This document shows, piece by piece, positions 60,536 through 64,000 of a stretch of DNA of 64,000 bases (position 1 is its first letter; every line of letters begins with the position of its first letter). The stretch lies in contig NZ_BMSV01000003.1 in assembly GCF_014649335.1 (NCBI RefSeq), forward strand, positions 372,001-436,000, given 5' to 3'. The notes beneath the pieces are model-generated. The model was not told where the DNA came from. It saw nothing but the letters and a program-made list of their open reading frames with translations, and did not search any database. The translations under genes and the position numbers were made by a program. The stretch is from Streptomyces roseolilacinus (GTDB lineage Bacteria; Actinomycetota; Actinomycetes; Streptomycetales; Streptomycetaceae).

Positions 60536-61281
60536 CCCCCCGCTACCGGGAGCGGCCCTCCCGGCTGGACGGCGCGGTCGTCTGGGAGCTGACCGGTGCC
60601 CGCCCGGACGGGGCGGTCCACCCGGTCCTGCCGGACGGCTGCATGGACCTGCTGTGGACGGAGGGCCGGCTCCTCGTCGCCGGCCCCGACACCCGGGCGC
60701 ACGTCCCCGAGGGCGCGGGCGCCGCCTGGGCCGGGGTCCGCTTCGCGCCCGGTGACGCGCCCGCCCTGCTCGGCGTACCGGCGCACGAACTGCGCGACCG
60801 GCGCGTCGACCTGGCCGACCTGTGGCCCGCCGCCCGGGCCCGCCGGCTGGCCGCCCGCGTGGCCGCCGCCCCCGCGGGCCCGGCCGCCGGCCTGGAGGAG
60901 GCGGCCCTGCGCGCGGCGGCCGCCGCGCCCCGACCCGACCCGCTGCTCCGCGCCGTCGCCGCCCGGCTGGACGCGGGCTGGAGCGTCGCCGCCACGGCCG
61001 ACGCGGTGGGCCTGGGCGTGCGGCAGCTGCACCGGCGCTCCCTGGACGCCTTCGGGTACGGGCCGAAGACCCTCGCCCGCGTCCTGCGCCTCCAGCGGGC
61101 CCTCGCGCTGGTCCGCGCCGGGACCCCGTACGCGGCGGTCGCGGCCGCCGCGGGCTACACCGACCAGGCGCACCTGACCCGCGACGTGCGCGCCCTGACG
61201 GGCCGGACCCCGACGGCCTACGCGGCGGCGTCGGCGAACAGGTCCACGCCCCGCCCGTCCGGGTCGAGGACCACCGCGTAG
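60532..61281 (+). CDS. AraC family regulator
   Basis: About 249 residues. The N-terminal sensing part has [24 protein letters not shown], the pattern of the DUF6597-type AraC regulators, and the C-terminal DNA-binding part has [40 protein letters not shown] and [28 protein letters not shown] (in part). No ATG or GTG is available at the expected start; CTG at 60532, after GGGGAGG and overlapping the BrkB stop, is proposed. An in-frame GTG lies about 87 bases upstream. It overlaps the convergent VOC gene by 64 bases. Confidence 0.8.
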   Translation: MTPRYRERPSRLDGAVVWELTGARPDGAVHPVLPDGCMDLLWTEGRLLVAGPDTRAHVPEGAGAAWAGVRFAPGDAPALLGVPAHELRDRRVDLADLWPAARARRLAARVAAAPAGPAAGLEEAALRAAAAAPRPDPLLRAVAARLDAGWSVAATADAVGLGVRQLHRRSLDAFGYGPKTLARVLRLQRALALVRAGTPYAAVAAAAGYTDQAHLTRDVRALTGRTPTAYAAASANRSTPRPSGSRTTA

Positions 61282-61619
61282 CGCTGCCCCCACGGCGCGT
61301 CCCACGGCGCCAGGTGCCCCCGGTACCCGGCCGCCACCAGCTCCCCGTACAGCGCGTCGACCCCGGCCGGGCCGTCGCAGCGGAAGGCGAGCGCCGTCCG
61401 GTCGCCGCCGCCGGCGGCCGCCAGGCCGGGGTCGAAGGCGCGGACCGCCTCCTCGGTGTCCCACATGATCCGCAGTCCGCCGGGCAGCACGGCCTCCGCG
61501 TGCGGCGCGGAGTCGGCCCCGGGCGGGACGTCCAGGCCGAGGCGGCGGTAGAAGGCGAGGGAGGCGGCCATGTCGGAGACGACGAGGCCGATCGCGTCGA
61601 AACGAGGTGTCACGGTCAT
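61218..61619 (-). CDS. VOC family protein, AraC partner
   Basis: The 133-residue protein has one VOC domain: [42 protein letters not shown] and [20 protein letters not shown]. The final acidic ligand position in [10 protein letters not shown] is Asp. VOC genes are commonly paired tail-to-tail with this AraC type and may handle the same ligand. The 3' ends overlap by 64 bases. Confidence 0.83.
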   Translation of the reverse strand: MTVTPRFDAIGLVVSDMAASLAFYRRLGLDVPPGADSAPHAEAVLPGGLRIMWDTEEAVRAFDPGLAAAGGGDRTALAFRCDGPAGVDALYGELVAAGYRGHLAPWDAPWGQRYAVVLDPDGRGVDLFADAAA

Positions 61620-61953
61620 GCCCGCACCGTACGGGCCGCCGCCCGCACCGGTCTTGTACGGATCGGACGTGCGGGCCCCGTCGTCCGGTCCCCGCCCCGG
61701 CACGGGCCGGGACGTGCCGGGGACGGAAGCCGGGGGCCTCGATGGCGGGCACACGGCGGGCGGCGGCCCGGCCCGTGGTGATCGGCGCGCCGGTGCCCGC
61801 CGGGTCCGGCGTCCGGACGCGCACACCGGCGTGAGCGTCCGGAGCGGCCGCCCTGAAGAAGGCCCGATCCTCGTATAAAGGGTCATAAGGGACATGTGTT
61901 GGTAGGGTGAGGCTCCCGCTCCACCCGTTATCCGCCGTCCCGGAGGTGCGGTC

Positions 61954-62424
61954 ATGGGTACGCGTCGCACCCCCCTGCCCGGCGTCGGCACGCAGTACGA
62001 CTTCACCACCGAGGACGGACGGCACCTCTCCGTCGTCGTCCACCACGACGGCCGCCGCTTCCTCGGCTTCTACCGCCCCGACGACCCCGACACCTGCGAG
62101 GCGACGGTTCCCCTCACCCCCGAGGACGCCGCCGCCTTCGCCCACCTCATCGCCCCCGCCCCGGTCGACGGACTGCGCACCGACGGCCTGGACCTCGTCA
62201 CCGAGCACCTCCCCGTCACCAGCCGCTCCCCGTACGGGGGGCGGCTGCTCGGCGACACGAAGGCCCGCTCCCGCACCGGCGCGTCCGTCGTCGCCGTCCT
62301 GCGGCGCACCAGCGCCCACCCCGCCCCCGGTCCCGACTTCCGCCTCGCCATCGGCGACGTCCTCGTCGTGGTCGGCACCCGCGAAGGCGTCGACGCGCTC
62401 GCCGCGATCATCAGCGGGGAGTGA
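61954..62424 (+). CDS. RCK-C (TrkA-C) regulatory subunit of cation/proton antiporter
   Basis: The 156-residue protein has an N-terminal ~70-residue domain and a C-terminal RCK-C domain (GRLLGDTKARSRTGASVVAVLRR, FRLAIGDVLVVVGTREGVDAL). It resembles KhtT and the Streptomyces subunit CpeA, reported to bind cyclic di-AMP. It should gate the antiporter encoded next, which starts in a GTGA overlap with its stop. TAGGGT at 61903-61908 is a possible -10 box in the 334-base gap upstream, in which I see no gene. Confidence 0.88.
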   Translation: MGTRRTPLPGVGTQYDFTTEDGRHLSVVVHHDGRRFLGFYRPDDPDTCEATVPLTPEDAAAFAHLIAPAPVDGLRTDGLDLVTEHLPVTSRSPYGGRLLGDTKARSRTGASVVAVLRRTSAHPAPGPDFRLAIGDVLVVVGTREGVDALAAIISGE

Positions 62425-63665
62425 CCGTGCACGACACCACCGCGCTCCTCATCGAACTGGGGGCGGTCATCCTCGTCCTCGGGCTCGTCGGCCGGTTCGC
62501 GGAACGCGTCGGGCTCTCCCCGATCCCGCTCTACCTCCTCGCCGGCCTCGCCCTCGGCGAGGGCAGCGTCGTCCCGCTCGACGCCAGCGAGGACTTCGTC
62601 GCGGTCGGCGCCGAGATCGGAGTGATCCTGCTGCTGCTCCTCCTCGGCCTGGAGTACAGCGCCGGCGAACTCGTCAGCAGCCTGCGCACCCAGTACCCCG
62701 CCGGGGTCGTCGACTTCGTCCTCAACGCCCTGCCCGGCGCGGCCGCCGCCCTGCTCCTCGGCTGGGGGCCCCTGGCCGCCGTCGCCCTCGCCGGGGTCAC
62801 CTGGGTCTCGTCGTCCGGCGTCATCGCCAAGGTCCTCACCGACCTCGGACGGCTCGGCAACCGCGAGACCCCCGTCATCCTGGGCATCCTCGTCATGGAG
62901 GACCTGTCGATGGCCGTCTACCTGCCGGTCCTCACCGTCCTCCTCGCGGGCGTCGGCCTCGCCGGCGGCAGCGTCACCCTGCTGATCTCCCTCGGCACCG
63001 TCTCCGTCGTCCTCTACCTGGCGCTGCGCCACGGCCGCCACATCAGCCGCGCCGTCTCCTCCGACAACCCCGAGATGCTGCTCCTCGTCGTCCTCGGCAT
63101 GACGGTCCTCGTCGCCGGGGTCGCCCAGCGGCTCCAGGTGTCCGCCGCCGTCGGCGCGTTCCTCGTCGGCATCGCCCTGTCCGGGGAGGTGGCGGAGGGC
63201 GCCCGCAGGATCCTCACCCCGCTGCGCGACCTGTTCGCGGCGGTGTTCTTCCTCTTCTTCGGCCTGTCCACCGTCCCCGCGTCCATCCCGCCCGTCCTGC
63301 TGCCCGCGCTGCTCCTGGCCGCCGCCACCGCCCTCACCAAGATCGCCACCGGCTGGTACGCGGCCGGGCGTGCCCTCGTCGGCCGGCGCGGCCGGCTCCG
63401 GGCGGGCGGGGCGCTGATCGCCCGCGGCGAGTTCTCCGTCGTCATCGCCGGGCTCGCGGCCGCCGCGGAGCCGAGGATCGGCCCGCTCACCGCCGCGTAC
63501 GTGCTGATCCTCGTCATGCTCGGCCCGTTCGGCGCCCGCTGGATGCAGCCCGCCGTGGACGGGGTGCGCGACCTGGTCGTCCACGCCGGGCGGCGCCGCC
63601 GCGGGGAGGCGCCGCCCGGACACGAGGAACTCACCGAGAGCAGCGAGACCCCGGCGACCGGCTGA
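62421..63665 (+). CDS. CPA2-type cation/proton antiporter
   Basis: The 414-residue membrane protein has about 12 hydrophobic segments of the KefB/KhtU (CPA2) type: PLYLLAGLALGEG, GLEYSAGELV, VTWVSSSGVIAKVL, FLVGIALSGEVAEGARRILTPLRDLFAAVFFLFFGL (in part) and GALIARGEFSVVIAGLA. It should exchange K+ or Na+ for protons at the membrane under control of the RCK-C subunit. GTG start within the GTGA overlap; a hairpin follows 6 bases after the stop. Confidence 0.92.
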   Translation: MTVHDTTALLIELGAVILVLGLVGRFAERVGLSPIPLYLLAGLALGEGSVVPLDASEDFVAVGAEIGVILLLLLLGLEYSAGELVSSLRTQYPAGVVDFVLNALPGAAAALLLGWGPLAAVALAGVTWVSSSGVIAKVLTDLGRLGNRETPVILGILVMEDLSMAVYLPVLTVLLAGVGLAGGSVTLLISLGTVSVVLYLALRHGRHISRAVSSDNPEMLLLVVLGMTVLVAGVAQRLQVSAAVGAFLVGIALSGEVAEGARRILTPLRDLFAAVFFLFFGLSTVPASIPPVLLPALLLAAATALTKIATGWYAAGRALVGRRGRLRAGGALIARGEFSVVIAGLAAAAEPRIGPLTAAYVLILVMLGPFGARWMQPAVDGVRDLVVHAGRRRRGEAPPGHEELTESSETPATG

Positions 63666-63670
63666 CCGCG

Positions 63671-63701
63671 ACCCGCCGCGGGACCGGCCCCCGCGGCGGG
63701 T
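63671..63701. terminator. Hairpin terminator after antiporter
   Basis: A perfect 12-bp stem (63671-63682 with 63690-63701) and 7-nt loop begin 6 bases after the antiporter stop and lie in the convergent gap before the methyltransferase gene. Confidence 0.75.
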
Positions 63702-63762
63702 ACCGGTCCCGCCGCGGAGGCCGTCCCGCCGCCGGGGCCACCCCGTCGCGCGGGGGCGCGCC

Positions 63763-64000
63763 TCACCCGCCGCGGACCGCCACCAGCACACAGCTCGGCC
63801 CGTACTGCCACACCGGGCCGGCCGCGTCGAAGCCCGCCTTGCGGAGCAGCTCCCCGTGGCGCTGGAGCGTCAGCCCGTTGTCGCCGCCCGCCCCCGGCCC
63901 GCGCCGGGCCCGCTCGGCCAGCGGCCCGGCCAGCTCGGGCGCCGCCGCCGCGGCCTCCCACCAGCCCCGCCAGTCCTCGTGGGCGTCCGCCTCGTGCCGC
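63763..64000 (-). CDS. Class I SAM-dependent methyltransferase, 3' part
   Basis: Only the last 79 codons are in the window. The frame reads HEDWRGWWEAAAAAPELAG, LTLQRHGELLRKAGFDAAG and PVWQYGPSCVLVAVRGG, which matches the C-terminal end of small class I methyltransferases. The SAM-binding motifs lie outside the window, so substrate and even activity cannot be judged. Confidence 0.7.
   Translation of the reverse strand, partial: RHEADAHEDWRGWWEAAAAAPELAGPLAERARRGPGAGGDNGLTLQRHGELLRKAGFDAAGPVWQYGPSCVLVAVRGG

Overview
The window is high-GC actinobacterial DNA, most likely from a Streptomyces. The signs are extreme third-position GC, many GTG starts, the coproporphyrin-type heme gene hemQ, a mycothiol-type DsbA relative, a glgX/treY/treZ set, an SAV2148-type HEPN protein, and many starts that sit about 7 nt after a TANNNT or CANNCT -10 box (leaderless mRNAs). 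I count about 60 genes, no rRNA or tRNA, no CRISPR and no recognisable IS or phage genes. Most of the window looks like chromosomal core; the conserved but uncharacterised part is 28.1-34.8 kb.

Layout. 1-4.4 kb: end of hemY, then hemQ, a DUF692 metalloprotein, a PTH2-like hydrolase and a small zinc-ribbon protein. 4.4-12.9 kb: secreted deacetylase, PhoX-like phosphatase, OsmC, ZapE-like ATPase, RibD-C reductase, a UspA-like protein, murC, msrB and a secreted HAD phosphatase, with strong hairpins between convergent genes. 13-17 kb: a kinase, an odd LysR regulator, a repeat-filled 400-bp gap, then treZ. 17-22.3 kb: FHA protein, treY and glgX; GlgX, TreY and TreZ together turn glycogen into free trehalose. 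22.8-28.1 kb: HEPN/PLD-like protein, a DEDDh exonuclease, hydrolase, kinase, DUF1697 and a DsbA-like reductase.

28.1-34.8 kb is the region I find most interesting: a divergent locus with DUF6745 and a 108-aa partner on one side, and on the other a five-gene operon matching the uncharacterised STM4015-STM4014-STM4013-STM4012-STM4011 set (leucine-rich repeats, ATP-grasp, alkaline-phosphatase-like hydrolase, two radical SAM enzymes). The intergenic region carries two divergent copies of the actinobacterial DNA-damage (RecA-NDp/PafBC type) promoter motif. A third copy lies before the exonuclease at 24.2 kb.

35.4-45.0 kb is the sulfate/sulfonate assimilation operon on the minus strand: a 27-aa cysteine-containing leader peptide, a 17-bp attenuator-like hairpin, sulfite reductase, a 59-aa zinc ribbon, cysH, cysC, cysD, cysN, an SsuABC-type transporter and a sirohydrochlorin chelatase. 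Between sulfite reductase and the 59-aa gene lies a 239-bp repetitive insertion flanked by a perfect 15-bp duplication. Related repeats sit at 14.8-15.1 kb next to treZ.

45.2-64 kb: GNAT protein, a 1292-aa GHKL-ATPase protein with tandem helical repeats (a conflict-system type architecture), a lipoprotein, a GAF regulator, a LuxR-type regulator overlapping a BenE-family permease tail to tail, an oxygenase/exporter/racemase amino-acid operon, an AidB-like flavoprotein divergent from a BrkB protein, an AraC/VOC pair, an RCK-C-regulated cation/proton antiporter pair, and the end of a methyltransferase gene.
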